Shown here: piece after piece, positions 31,856-40,468 of the stretch | Layout: every line of letters begins with the position of its first letter | How positions within the stretch are numbered: position 1 is the stretch's first letter | NCBI GenBank assembly: GCA_964395095.1 | Contig: CAYMZZ010000009.1 | Coordinates: forward strand, 124,001-188,000 | Direction of reading: 5' to 3' | Length of the DNA stretch: 64,000 nt | From: CAYMZZ01 sp964395095 | Lineage (GTDB): Bacteria; Bacteroidota; Bacteroidia; Chitinophagales; Chitinophagaceae | The notes under the pieces: generated by a model | Databases searched by the model: none | Told to the model about the DNA's origin: nothing | The model's input: only the letters and a program-made list of their open reading frames with translations | Translations under genes and position numbers: made by a program

Positions 31856-33013
31856 ATGAAACAACTACGCTATTTACTGCCCATAATACTTTGGCTTGCC
31901 GCGGGATGCCAGGATTCCAATGCGCGGCAATTCTCCTTTGCATCCCGGCCAGTTCGCGATTCCATTACGGCCAGCCTGGTGGAGAAAGTGGATGCCTGCA
32001 TCGCCAAACCCATCAGCCAACAAACCCTGAATGAATGGAAAGGAGCCTGCTGGGCTATGGAGCTGATGTTGTATAAGCCATCGGGATTAAAGGAACGGCT
32101 ACCGGGTATCCTCGACAGTATTTTCCAACAACCACCCCATTTTCAACAGTCCTTACTCGAAATGCTGCTTACCCTGTTTCCCGGTGAGTTTAGCACGGTG
32201 TTACAGAAAAACTGGATGATGCTTGGCAACAAGAAGGTAAAGGCCATGGCGCTGGAACAGTTGGCACTGGCGGGAGATTTCCCCAACCTGGAGCTGGATC
32301 AGGCATTTCAGCAATCAGACTATGCCGTATTTTACCAGCAAAGATGGAAGGGCCCTGCGCCGGTTTTCCCCAAAAAGGATGATTTGCTCGATAAGCATTT
32401 TCTGCCAGCGCAAACCCTGCTGGTGAGTTTTCAATACCGCAACCGCGATAAACCCGGCTGCCTGATGATTCGAACAGCCGATCACCAATGGCTGAGCGAT
32501 GCGGAAGGGAAACCGTTTTGCTTTACTCAACTGGCGAGATCCATCACCAATATGCCCTGGTACCTGACCAACGGCAATACTCCTCAGGGCCTGCACAGGA
32601 TTCTGGGTACGGGTGTTTCCAACAACAACTGGATCGGTCCCACGCCCAACCTGCAACTGGTAATGCCATTGGAATCAGCCGATCAACCCTTTTTCGCCGA
32701 TACCCTGAATGCTTATGAGCAGTACCAGGCATTGCTCGGTCCCCTGGGAAAATTTCCGGGCCTTTATGAGTCGTACCATGCGGGCAGGATCGGGCGTTCT
32801 GAAATAATAGCCCATGGCACTACCATCCCTGAATGGTATTATACGCATCAGCCCTATTATCCCTGCACGCCTTCGCTCGGTTGCTTGTGCAGCCCGGAAA
32901 TATGGAGTGGATCCGGAATATTAGAGGAAAGTGTACAGCAGCAATGGATGGATATCGTTGCCAGGCTGGAGCCAAAGCCTGTTTACCTGCTGGTGGTGGA
33001 ATGGGGGGAATAA
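31856..33013 (+). CDS. YkuD-like (L,D-transpeptidase family) lipoprotein
   Basis: The protein has 385 residues with lipobox ILWLAAGCQD. Residues 30-190 are helical with HEAT-like character and no clear family. The C-terminal half shows the L,D-transpeptidase motif order: NTPQGLHRILG (compare TPxGxFxI) at 241-251, IAHGTTI with His320-Gly321, and TPSLGCLCSPEIW with Ser340-Leu-Gly342-Cys343 in place of SxGCIR. The final Arg is replaced by Cys. It is the last gene of the six-gene operon, starting directly after the NAGPA stop. A wall-related enzyme in this position hints that the locus deals with peptidoglycan. Catalytic competence is not certain. Confidence 0.75.
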   Translation: MKQLRYLLPIILWLAAGCQDSNARQFSFASRPVRDSITASLVEKVDACIAKPISQQTLNEWKGACWAMELMLYKPSGLKERLPGILDSIFQQPPHFQQSLLEMLLTLFPGEFSTVLQKNWMMLGNKKVKAMALEQLALAGDFPNLELDQAFQQSDYAVFYQQRWKGPAPVFPKKDDLLDKHFLPAQTLLVSFQYRNRDKPGCLMIRTADHQWLSDAEGKPFCFTQLARSITNMPWYLTNGNTPQGLHRILGTGVSNNNWIGPTPNLQLVMPLESADQPFFADTLNAYEQYQALLGPLGKFPGLYESYHAGRIGRSEIIAHGTTIPEWYYTHQPYYPCTPSLGCLCSPEIWSGSGILEESVQQQWMDIVARLEPKPVYLLVVEWGE

Positions 33014-33385
33014 TTTTACTGCGATTCACAATTTTGCTCTGGGTGAAACAAGCGCTGACGATGAGCGCCCGTGCCATCAGATTGTCGATGCTGCAGCAAC
33101 CCGCATCGGTGCAACTTTGACCAACAACATCGCTGGCAAAAGCGATTATTCCGATAAATTTCATGGAGCTTTTTCCTAAAGACGGCGAACCGGGATATTC
33201 CTTACAATATTTTCTACCTGGCTGTAAAAAATTTTATTTTAATGCCATTCAAAGCATGAAAAATGGCTGTAACAATTTTTACTCCCGGAGTGGTTACTTT
33301 GCCTTTAGTGTTTGTTGGCTCTTAACCTGGGTCCAATTTTGCGGACTATTAATTTTTGAGTTACCTGGAAAAACTGGACAGATTA
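33014..33385. other. 372-bp region between convergent operon ends, with possible coding remnant
   Basis: There is no complete gene. From 33014 to about 33180 the plus strand keeps an open frame (out of frame with the preceding gene) that reads like ordinary protein (ALGETSADDERPCHQIVDAA) but has no plausible start, and the minus strand is also open. This may be a decayed gene end. From 33181 the sequence is A/T-rich with no hairpin or repeat seen. Confidence 0.4.
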
Positions 33386-34141
33386 CTATAATCCAATAGC
33401 CCGCAGGAATTCCTGTTTCTTTCGCTTTGCCACATCAAGGGTGGTTTTATTGGAGAGTACTACCTGCCCCCCTTCACCGCGGATATATTTTTCCACGTAA
33501 TTCACATTGATGATAAAGGAATGATGAATACGCACAAAGAAGTCGGCAGGCAGCAGCTCTTCGTATTCCTTGAGGTTGCGGCTGGCCAATAACCTGGCGC
33601 CTCCATGCAGATGGAGAATGGTATAATTTACCGAGGCTTCCAGGTAGATGATCTCTTCTATTTTTACCAATTGCACGCCATCGCGCTGCGGTATGGCGAT
33701 GCGCTGAAATTTCTTTTTTTCGGTTCCAAGATTTTCCAGCAAGAGGTCCAGCCGGAGGTTTTGGGAGCTACTGGATTGTCTTTTATTGAACGCTTTTTCC
33801 ACTGCTGCCTGCAGTTCATCCACCTCCACCGGCTTGAGGAGATAGTCGAGGGCACTATAGCGTATAGCTCTGATGGCGTAATGATCGTAGGCGGTTACAA
33901 AGACCAGTTCAAAGTTTTTGTAGTGAAGGTTTTGCAATAGTATGAAGCCATTCATTACAGGCATTTCTATGTCGAGGAAAACAAGGTCTGGATGAAGATG
34001 GTTGATGGCTTCAATCCCCTTCTCGGCCGAATCGCAGCACTTCAATATTTCCACTTGCTTACAATGTCTTTGCAGCTTTTCATATAGCGAGCGCAGGCCG
34101 CTTTGTTCATCGTCGATCAGGATGGCGTTGAGCTTTTCCAT
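33386..34141 (-). CDS. LytTR-family response regulator
   Basis: The protein has 251 residues. The receiver domain (1-120) has the acidic pair Asp10-Asp11, phospho-acceptor Asp57 in FLDIEMP, FVTAYD and the conserved Lys in YLLKPVE. The LytTR DNA-binding domain (145-250) has RIAIPQRDGVQLVKIEEIIYLEA and FFVRIHHSFIINVNYVEKY. It starts 3 nt after the kinase stop, so the two form a cognate pair. Typical targets are direct repeats upstream of envelope or metabolic genes. No target is proven here; proximity to the glycan locus makes it a candidate second regulator. Confidence 0.93.
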   Translation of the reverse strand: MEKLNAILIDDEQSGLRSLYEKLQRHCKQVEILKCCDSAEKGIEAINHLHPDLVFLDIEMPVMNGFILLQNLHYKNFELVFVTAYDHYAIRAIRYSALDYLLKPVEVDELQAAVEKAFNKRQSSSSQNLRLDLLLENLGTEKKKFQRIAIPQRDGVQLVKIEEIIYLEASVNYTILHLHGGARLLASRNLKEYEELLPADFFVRIHHSFIINVNYVEKYIRGEGGQVVLSNKTTLDVAKRKKQEFLRAIGL

Positions 34142-34144
34142 GGC

Positions 34145-37072
34145 TTAGTGGTTGTGTACTTTTATTTTTAGTTCCACGCATGTTCCGCTTGCACTTCCCT
34201 CTTCCTGCAGATCATGAATACGGATATATTCCTGGCCGCAGCCTCCATTATTCAGTCCCAGCCTTTGTTCGGCAATCTGCAGGCCATAAGACACATGTTC
34301 GGGCCTGTTAAGCGCATTGAGCTCTTTGGCGCGCGCGCGACCCACTCCATTGTCGGTTATCTGGTATATGATATAATCATCCTGATGCGATATTTTAATC
34401 TGCAATTTTCGGTCGCCAGTTTGCTTATTCATCAGACCATGATAAATGGCATTTTCGATAAAGGGCTGCACCAGCAGGGGTGGTACGGAATACCCTCCAT
34501 GGAGCAGTTCGGGATCAACCTCTATTTCAAACTGAAATTTGCCACCGCTCCGGAATCTTTCCATGTCGAGGTAAAGCTTTATGGCGGTAAAGTCTTTATC
34601 AAATGACACCCATTTGCTTTTCGAACTGTTGAGTACGAGCCGAAGCAGTTTGGCAAAGCGGCCGAGGTAAGTGGTTGCTTTATCGGTTTGCCGGGTTTGA
34701 ATCAGGCTGTCGATGGCATTGAGTGAGTTGAATAAGAAATGGGGATTCATTTGTGCCCGTAGAGCCATCATTTCAGTTTCTGCAAGTTGTTGTTGCATTT
34801 CCGCTTCGTGCCGGATGTATCGTATGCGGCGCCGCACCAGCCAACTGATTGTAAAAGCCAGCAACAAGAGTGCGATCAACTGAACCCAGTTGCGTTGCCA
34901 CCAGGGATGTAAAATAGAAAAACCTATACTGCTGATTGGCCCCCATTCCCCATTCCATCCCATCGTTCGCACTTCAAAGCGATAATCACCGGGGCGCAGA
35001 CTGGCGAAGGAAACACTATGCAGGTTATGCGGCTCCGACCAGTTGGTATCGGCAGCTCCCCATAAGCGATAGCTATACATGACCTGCATTTCATTGATAT
35101 AACTGGGCGATGAAAAAGCTATGCGCAGGCTGTTTTGCCGATGCGCCAGTTCAAGCGGCATGTTTTCTGGGTGATAAACAGAGTCGGCTACCTGTATTTC
35201 GCTGAACAGTACAGGCCAGGGCTGCTGGTTTTCCAGTTCCCCATCCTTCAGCATCATAAACCCATTGTTGCCGATAAGCCAAAGCTCAGCGCCCGGCTGG
35301 GGCAATATTCTGGAGACAGTTTCGAAATAATTATGGATCCTGCTGAAATTAAATACCCTGTAATCCCCATCTTCCTGTTTCACCAGTTTATCGATTCCAT
35401 AGGTATAGGCCATCCAGATATTTCCCTTTTCGTCGCTGGCGATATGCTGTATCCAGTTGGAGCTAAGTCCCTGCCGGGTGGTCCATTGTTCCATTGCATA
35501 TTCATCATTCCCCTTCTTAGTTAATTGAAAAAGTCCGCTATTCCGGGTACCCACCCATACTTTGTCGTTGGCGTCAATATGTAAATAGCGGATGAGTTCT
35601 CCCGGAAGAAAAGACTTCCTGTCCACTACTACCAGGGCAGCATTTTTTTTATCATATTTCAGACGAATGAGGCCATTGTTCCAGGTGGCGATCCAGAGGT
35701 GCCCGGTTTTATCGATCGCCATGCCGGTTATCATGCCATTGATGTTATATCGATAGCTGGTATCGCGTATTATTTTTTGCCCGTCATAGATATAAAAGGA
35801 AGTGGCATTGCTCAGAAAATAATGATCGGATGAATCCTGTATCACATAATACAGAAAGCCTTCCACCTGGTTCAGGTATTGCCGAAAGATCCTGCCTGCC
35901 GAAGAACCGATGGGGACCAGGCGACCCTTGTTTGTCAGCAATGGAGGGTTGCCTGGAATTTTTTCATAGAGCACATAGTCAGCCTTTCGGCGGTGATCCA
36001 TGATCCGCCATTTTTTTTCCTGAAAGTCAAATTGACGCCAGTTGTCGGTGGCAACAGCTATCAAACCTTCTTCCACTGTTGAGAACAGGTAAAGGTTGTT
36101 TTGGGCATCAATCGTAAAGTTGCTGGCACGGTTTTTTGCCGGCAGCTTGCATAGTCCCTGCGAAGTGCCTATCCAAAGATTGTCTTCCCGGTCTTCAACG
36201 ATCCAGTTGACCTGATCCGACAGAAGCCCGTCCTTTTTTCCGAATACGTTTACCCGATTGTTGGCTCCAATTTGAACCAGGCCCAGTATACCGGCAACCC
36301 AGATATTGGCTTCGCTATCTTCATAAATCTGGCGAATGTTGGCGCTGGCTGATAAGGGCAAAATTCGAAGGGCAGCCGGCAGATCCAGCACCCTTCGATC
36401 TCCCAGTTGCGCAAAGCCCGGAAAATGGGAGGTCCATAATCGGCCGCGGCTATCGCTAAACGCACGGTTTTCCTCGCCCGAAAAACTGGCCAGTTCATAG
36501 CGATAGATCAATTCAAGGTTCGTGGTCAGCAATTGTACGGAGGCACCCGAACCGGCAAGGAGTATGCTGTCGTTAACTGCATGTAATGAATAGTAATCGT
36601 CATTCGGAAAGGGCTGAGCTGGTTTCAGTAGCTTTTCTCCCTTCCATTCATGTATTCCCTGCTTGTCGGTGGCGGCCAGCACCACACCTGAGGCTGTTTT
36701 CAGAAAGCGGTTGATGACCGGTCCGGGTTTGGCGGTCTTTACAATCCTGTTATTATGGATCCATACCAGGTGGCCATCATTGCAGGCGAAAATGAGCTGG
36801 CCATCATCCGTTTCCAGCATATCATTTACCAGGTCCCAGGGCATGCCATTGGCCCGGGTGTAGTTGGTGAACCGGTAACCATCATATTTGCTCAATCCAT
36901 CCAGGGTGGCAATCCACAGGTATCCCTGGCTATCCTGAAAAATTCTTCGGATGGAATTCGATACCAGGCCCTCGTTTACGGTATAATATTTCAGGGGCAA
37001 TGGCTGCACATTGCCAATGAGTGGGGCTATCAGCATCCATCCCAAAAGCCAGGATAGTCGCAGGCGAAGCAT
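34145..37072 (-). CDS. sensor histidine kinase with periplasmic propeller, Y_Y_Y and LytS-type kinase domains
   Basis: The protein has 975 residues. Signal peptide or first membrane segment (1-24) precedes about 14 two-component-regulator propeller repeats (for example IFQDSQGYLWIATLDGLSKYDG, DREDNLWIGTSQGLCKL) up to about residue 620. A Y_Y_Y domain follows (YSYRLWGAADTNWSEP, LRPGDYRFEVRTMGWNGEW), then a membrane helix (WVQLIALLLLAFTISWLV), the His_kinase dimerisation segment MNPHFLFNSLNAIDSL with His778, and a GHKL ATPase (FIENAIYHG, ITDNGVG). This is the sensory half of hybrid glycan sensors, but with a separate LytTR partner in place of a fused AraC regulator. The propeller probably binds an oligosaccharide in the periplasm. 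Confidence 0.93.
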   Translation of the reverse strand: MLRLRLSWLLGWMLIAPLIGNVQPLPLKYYTVNEGLVSNSIRRIFQDSQGYLWIATLDGLSKYDGYRFTNYTRANGMPWDLVNDMLETDDGQLIFACNDGHLVWIHNNRIVKTAKPGPVINRFLKTASGVVLAATDKQGIHEWKGEKLLKPAQPFPNDDYYSLHAVNDSILLAGSGASVQLLTTNLELIYRYELASFSGEENRAFSDSRGRLWTSHFPGFAQLGDRRVLDLPAALRILPLSASANIRQIYEDSEANIWVAGILGLVQIGANNRVNVFGKKDGLLSDQVNWIVEDREDNLWIGTSQGLCKLPAKNRASNFTIDAQNNLYLFSTVEEGLIAVATDNWRQFDFQEKKWRIMDHRRKADYVLYEKIPGNPPLLTNKGRLVPIGSSAGRIFRQYLNQVEGFLYYVIQDSSDHYFLSNATSFYIYDGQKIIRDTSYRYNINGMITGMAIDKTGHLWIATWNNGLIRLKYDKKNAALVVVDRKSFLPGELIRYLHIDANDKVWVGTRNSGLFQLTKKGNDEYAMEQWTTRQGLSSNWIQHIASDEKGNIWMAYTYGIDKLVKQEDGDYRVFNFSRIHNYFETVSRILPQPGAELWLIGNNGFMMLKDGELENQQPWPVLFSEIQVADSVYHPENMPLELAHRQNSLRIAFSSPSYINEMQVMYSYRLWGAADTNWSEPHNLHSVSFASLRPGDYRFEVRTMGWNGEWGPISSIGFSILHPWWQRNWVQLIALLLLAFTISWLVRRRIRYIRHEAEMQQQLAETEMMALRAQMNPHFLFNSLNAIDSLIQTRQTDKATTYLGRFAKLLRLVLNSSKSKWVSFDKDFTAIKLYLDMERFRSGGKFQFEIEVDPELLHGGYSVPPLLVQPFIENAIYHGLMNKQTGDRKLQIKISHQDDYIIYQITDNGVGRARAKELNALNRPEHVSYGLQIAEQRLGLNNGGCGQEYIRIHDLQEEGSASGTCVELKIKVHNH

Positions 37073-37232
37073 GTACTAAAGCTACATTTTCCGCCCATTT
37101 ATACAACCATTCCCGCCCACTTATTCATTGGGGCTTGCCAGGCCTGTTGCTGAAGGCTAATTTCCCTCTTACATGGAATGAGTTGCCGGAGGTTTATTGA
37201 GCCAATCAATTTCTTCACCAAAACCATCAAAC

Positions 37233-37817
37233 ATGAACAAGCAAATTTTAACCTTAAGGGTTCTTTTGTCACTGCTATTGATGCTGCTGATCATTTCCTG
37301 TCAGAAGGAATCGAAGCAATTGCCTGTCGATGATGCGTTTTCCTCACCCGAACTTTCCCCGGCTGCTGGCCAGGGAGGTGATAAGTCGGTAGCCGCACGG
37401 CATGGCCACTCCCATGCAGGCCTGGTAAAGATGGTGAAAAGCGCCAATGCCCGGTTTCATTCGACCACGCAGGCAATAATGGCCGGCTTTGAGCCCACCG
37501 ATGAGTGTGTGGCTGTTCCCGGTATCGGGGGTATGGGCTATCATTGGGTGAATCCCGGACGTGTGGATCCGGCATTTGATCCCCTGCAGCCGGAAGTAGT
37601 GCTTTATGAATCAGGTCCGGGCGGCAGCCTGAAACTCGTGGCAGTTGAGTATGTTGTTATCGACATTGGTCAGGATGCTCCCATGTTTGGCGATCAGCCA
37701 TTTGATGTGGGAGGAGCCCCGCTGCCTATACCACATTGGACATTGCATGTTTGGCTCTACAAAGACAATCCCTCCGGGATGTTCGCCAAATTTAACCCAA
37801 ATGTGAGTTGTCCATAA
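37233..37817 (+). CDS. lipoprotein of unknown function with conserved GYHWVNP motif
   Basis: The protein has 194 residues from ATG 37233 (MNKQILTLRVLLSLLLMLLIISCQKES), a lipoprotein signal. An upstream TTG is rejected. The mature domain has ATQAIMAGFEPTDECVAVPGIGGMGYHWVNPG, PEVVLYESG and LKLVAVEYVVIDIG. A family of exported proteins in many phyla shares this plan (a Cys in the ECV segment, GGMGYHxVNP, then PEVLxYE and VAVEY), but no activity is known to me. A His-rich tract (RHGHSHAG) after the linker could bind metal. It is divergent from the histidine kinase. Confidence 0.8.
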   Translation: MNKQILTLRVLLSLLLMLLIISCQKESKQLPVDDAFSSPELSPAAGQGGDKSVAARHGHSHAGLVKMVKSANARFHSTTQAIMAGFEPTDECVAVPGIGGMGYHWVNPGRVDPAFDPLQPEVVLYESGPGGSLKLVAVEYVVIDIGQDAPMFGDQPFDVGGAPLPIPHWTLHVWLYKDNPSGMFAKFNPNVSCP

Positions 37818-37841
37818 TGCTGTTAAAGGCGTAGCAGCATT
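37816..37841 (+). terminator. possible weak terminator
   Basis: AATGCTG (37816-37822) and CAGCATT (37835-37841) pair around a 12-nt loop, beginning at the stop codon of the lipoprotein gene. Only a short T-run follows. Confidence 0.3.
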
Positions 37842-37881
37842 TCAAACGAATCCATTTTACCAGGAAAATTCTTAGAATTAT

Positions 37882-38595
37882 ATGAAATCAGCGACAACTG
37901 TTCCTTATGGCCGTATCAGTTTATTTTTTGTGTTGATAATGGCGGTACTAACCTGGGGGTTTTACAGAACCTATATTGTTTTCTTTCCCTCATTTGAAGG
38001 GTTTGCCTTTATTCATCATTTTCATGGCGCCATGATGCTGATCTGGATGGGATTTTTGATTGTACAGCCCTTGCTGATTCTTTGGAAAAAGCAAAGTATT
38101 CACCGGCTCATCGGAAAATCCAGTTTCATTGTGGCGCCATTGGTCGTGTTGTCTATTTTCCTGGTGTCGAAATTCAGTTATTACCGGCCCGAGCCGCCCC
38201 TGCCACCTGAACTGCGTATTGCGGAAATCGCCCTTCCGATCCCCAATATGCTGGCTTTCGCGCTCTTTTACATACTGGCCATCCTTAACCGCCGCCATAC
38301 TTACCAGCACATGCGCTATATGATTGGTACGGGCATATTGATGATAGGACCGGGACTGGGACGTGCCCTGGGGGTTTACTTTCATATGCCCCTTTCGCAG
38401 TCGGTAGATATTGTGATGTATGTGATGGCTGGAATTGCAGCCCTGCTGATGCTGAACGATTACTGGCGCGAACGTTCTTATAAGGCCTATGCCATCGTAT
38501 TCGCCGCGATTGCCGCCTGTTACCTGGTTTGGGAAATGCGGATGACCGGGATCTGGCAAAGTATAGGAGACTTTATTGCGAAGAATTTGTTTTGA
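37882..38595 (+). CDS. seven-helix membrane protein of unknown function
   Basis: The protein has 237 residues with about seven hydrophobic segments. The region IHHFHGAMMLIWMGFLIVQPLLILWKKQSIHRLIGK contains several His in and near membrane helices, and RRHTYQHMRYMIGTGILMIGPGLGRALG lies later. His pairs in membrane segments are typical of haem- or quinone-linked proteins, but no exact family is recognised. It starts 64 nt after the lipoprotein gene and 29 nt before the amidohydrolase, so it could be in one transcript with either. Confidence 0.75.
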   Translation: MKSATTVPYGRISLFFVLIMAVLTWGFYRTYIVFFPSFEGFAFIHHFHGAMMLIWMGFLIVQPLLILWKKQSIHRLIGKSSFIVAPLVVLSIFLVSKFSYYRPEPPLPPELRIAEIALPIPNMLAFALFYILAILNRRHTYQHMRYMIGTGILMIGPGLGRALGVYFHMPLSQSVDIVMYVMAGIAALLMLNDYWRERSYKAYAIVFAAIAACYLVWEMRMTGIWQSIGDFIAKNLF

Positions 38596-38624
38596 TTATT
38601 CTTTCTCATTACAAAATTGATGCT

Positions 38625-39875
38625 ATGCGGCATCTGCTGACCTTGCCATTTCTTTTCTTAAGCCTGTTCCTGTGTGCGCAAAAGTCATCGCAGGTAATCC
38701 ATTATATCAATGGGAACTGGTTTAATGTTAGTAGTTTTGAGAAAAGGGATATGTATAGCATGGAGGGTTTTTTCACTGGAGAAAAACCCATCGAACCCGA
38801 TTCGGTGATAGACCTGGCAGGAGCTTATATTGTTCCACCCTTTGCGGACGCCCATAATCATAGTATCGGAACAGGTTCAGACGAGCTGGACCAGAAAGCC
38901 ATTAAGAATTATCTGGCAGCCGGTGTTTTTTATGTAAAGATTCCCGGAAATCTGCCCATGAACGAAGAGAAAAGAACAAAACTAAGCGACAAGCACCCGC
39001 TTACGATTGATGTCGTTTTTTCTCAGGGAAGTATTACCGCTACTGGAGGCATGCCCATCTTTATCGTGGAGAAATGGCATCCTGCCCTTGGATTTAATAA
39101 GGGCTACACACTGGAACAGTTAAAGGATTTTCGGTATTTCACTGTTAACTCCGAAGCAGAGTTGGACCGTAAGTGGCCGGAGATTATGGCACAGCGGCCA
39201 GATTTCATTAAAACTTTTTTGTGGCACTCAGACAATTTTGAAAGACTCAGGGATGATTCTTCGGTTTATATGAAAGGATTGGACCCGGAATTGCTTCCCA
39301 AAATTGCGGAAAAGGCGAGGAAGGAACGCTTGCGGATTTCAGCTCATGTGATTAATGCGGCGGATTTCCGTCGGGCAGTATCGGTAGGAGTGGATGAGAT
39401 CAATCATTTACCGCGTTTTGAGAGCGGGTCTTTAAACCAACTGATTGCTGCAGAAGATGCCAGGGATGCAGCCAGAAAAGGTATAGTGGTAGTTACTACC
39501 GCGGCGATCAGCCTCTTTCAGGGCGGCATGGTGAAGGAAACCGACAGGTCGCTTGCACGGCAATACCAGATCAATACTTTAAAGATTCTGCTGGAACAGG
39601 GTGTCACCCTGGCAATTGGCAGTGATGATATTGCCGACAATTCTCTTCGCGAAGTCTTTTATCTGCATGACCTTCGTGTATTCGACAACACGACACTACT
39701 CAATATATGGACCAGCGCTACTGCTAAAACCATATTCCCCGAAAGAAAAATTGGCGAGCTAAAGGAGGGATTTGAGGCCAGTTTTCTTGCACTTGAAGCT
39801 AACCCACTTGAGGATTTGACGAATGTAAAAAGAATTAAGCTAAGGGTAAAGCAGGGGGTGATCATTACACTTTGA
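38625..39875 (+). CDS. exported amidohydrolase-family protein
   Basis: The protein has 416 residues. ATG 38625 (MRHLLTLPFLFLSLFLCAQ) is preferred over an in-frame start inside the preceding gene because it gives a signal peptide. Motifs of the amidohydrolase/imidazolonepropionase-like superfamily are IVPPFADAHNHSIG (HxH metal pair), LRISAHVINAADFRRAVSVGVDEINHLPR (later metal His) and LAIGSDDIAD (final Asp) followed by the C-terminal beta cap. The substrate is unknown; periplasmic members often hydrolyse dipeptides or cyclic amides. A terminator follows at 39914. Confidence 0.88.
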   Translation: MRHLLTLPFLFLSLFLCAQKSSQVIHYINGNWFNVSSFEKRDMYSMEGFFTGEKPIEPDSVIDLAGAYIVPPFADAHNHSIGTGSDELDQKAIKNYLAAGVFYVKIPGNLPMNEEKRTKLSDKHPLTIDVVFSQGSITATGGMPIFIVEKWHPALGFNKGYTLEQLKDFRYFTVNSEAELDRKWPEIMAQRPDFIKTFLWHSDNFERLRDDSSVYMKGLDPELLPKIAEKARKERLRISAHVINAADFRRAVSVGVDEINHLPRFESGSLNQLIAAEDARDAARKGIVVVTTAAISLFQGGMVKETDRSLARQYQINTLKILLEQGVTLAIGSDDIADNSLREVFYLHDLRVFDNTTLLNIWTSATAKTIFPERKIGELKEGFEASFLALEANPLEDLTNVKRIKLRVKQGVIITL

Positions 39876-39913
39876 ATGCCGGTTGATGGATGGTTTTATA
39901 ATTGCTTGCCGAC

Positions 39914-39943
39914 AAAATTGCTCTTTGGAAGGAGCAATTTTTT
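39914..39943 (+). terminator. intrinsic terminator after the amidohydrolase gene
   Basis: AAAATTGCTC (39914-39923), loop TTTGGAAG, GAGCAATTTT (39932-39941), followed by TT. It is a perfect 10-bp stem ending in a T-run, 39 nt after the stop. Confidence 0.75.
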
Positions 39944-40005
39944 CAGTTTTTGTTGTTTCCAGAAAGCAATTTTCGGGAACTTAGCCCCCGATAATCTTGC
40001 AACGC

Positions 40006-40449
40006 ATGAAACCCTTCTTCCAGGAACTTTTCGAATACAGCCATCACTACAACCAAAAACTGGCGGACATATTCGCTACCCATGCCAGCCAGGCGCCAGG
40101 GAATGCCCTGAAATTATTCAACCATATTTTGAATGCCCAGCATATCTGGAATCATCGCCTCGAAGCAGGTAAACCGGCAGTGGGAGTATGGGATATTAAT
40201 CCTATGGAGACATTGAAGGAAATGGACAAGGCCAACTTTGACCATTCACTGCGGATACTGGATAGGGCTGATCTGAATGAAACCATTGAATACGTTACGA
40301 GCAAAGGGGTTCCATTCCGAAGCAGCGTGCGCGATATCCTGTTTCATGTTATTAACCACAGCACTTACCATCGAGGGCAGATTGCCATGGAATTCCGGCA
40401 ACAGGGCCTGGAGCCATTGGCCAGCGACTATATTTTTTATAAGCGATAG
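40006..40449 (+). CDS. DinB-family protein
   Basis: The protein has 147 residues from ATG 40006 (MKPFFQELFEYSHHYNQK). The four-helix DinB/YfiT fold is shown by LFNHILNAQHIWNHRL near residue 40 and the C-terminal ILFHVINHSTYHRGQIAM, which carries the usual His ligands for a divalent metal. DinB-type proteins include thiol transferases and damage-induced proteins without known activity. It is followed after 19 nt by the ankyrin gene, probably in one transcript. Confidence 0.9.
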   Translation: MKPFFQELFEYSHHYNQKLADIFATHASQAPGNALKLFNHILNAQHIWNHRLEAGKPAVGVWDINPMETLKEMDKANFDHSLRILDRADLNETIEYVTSKGVPFRSSVRDILFHVINHSTYHRGQIAMEFRQQGLEPLASDYIFYKR

Positions 40450-40468
40450 AAAACGCCATCCTCCTGTT

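Noticed and set aside
40277..40468. N-terminal extension of the ankyrin protein into the DinB gene
   Set aside because: It overlaps a well-supported DinB coding end in another frame; ATG 40469 is a better start.
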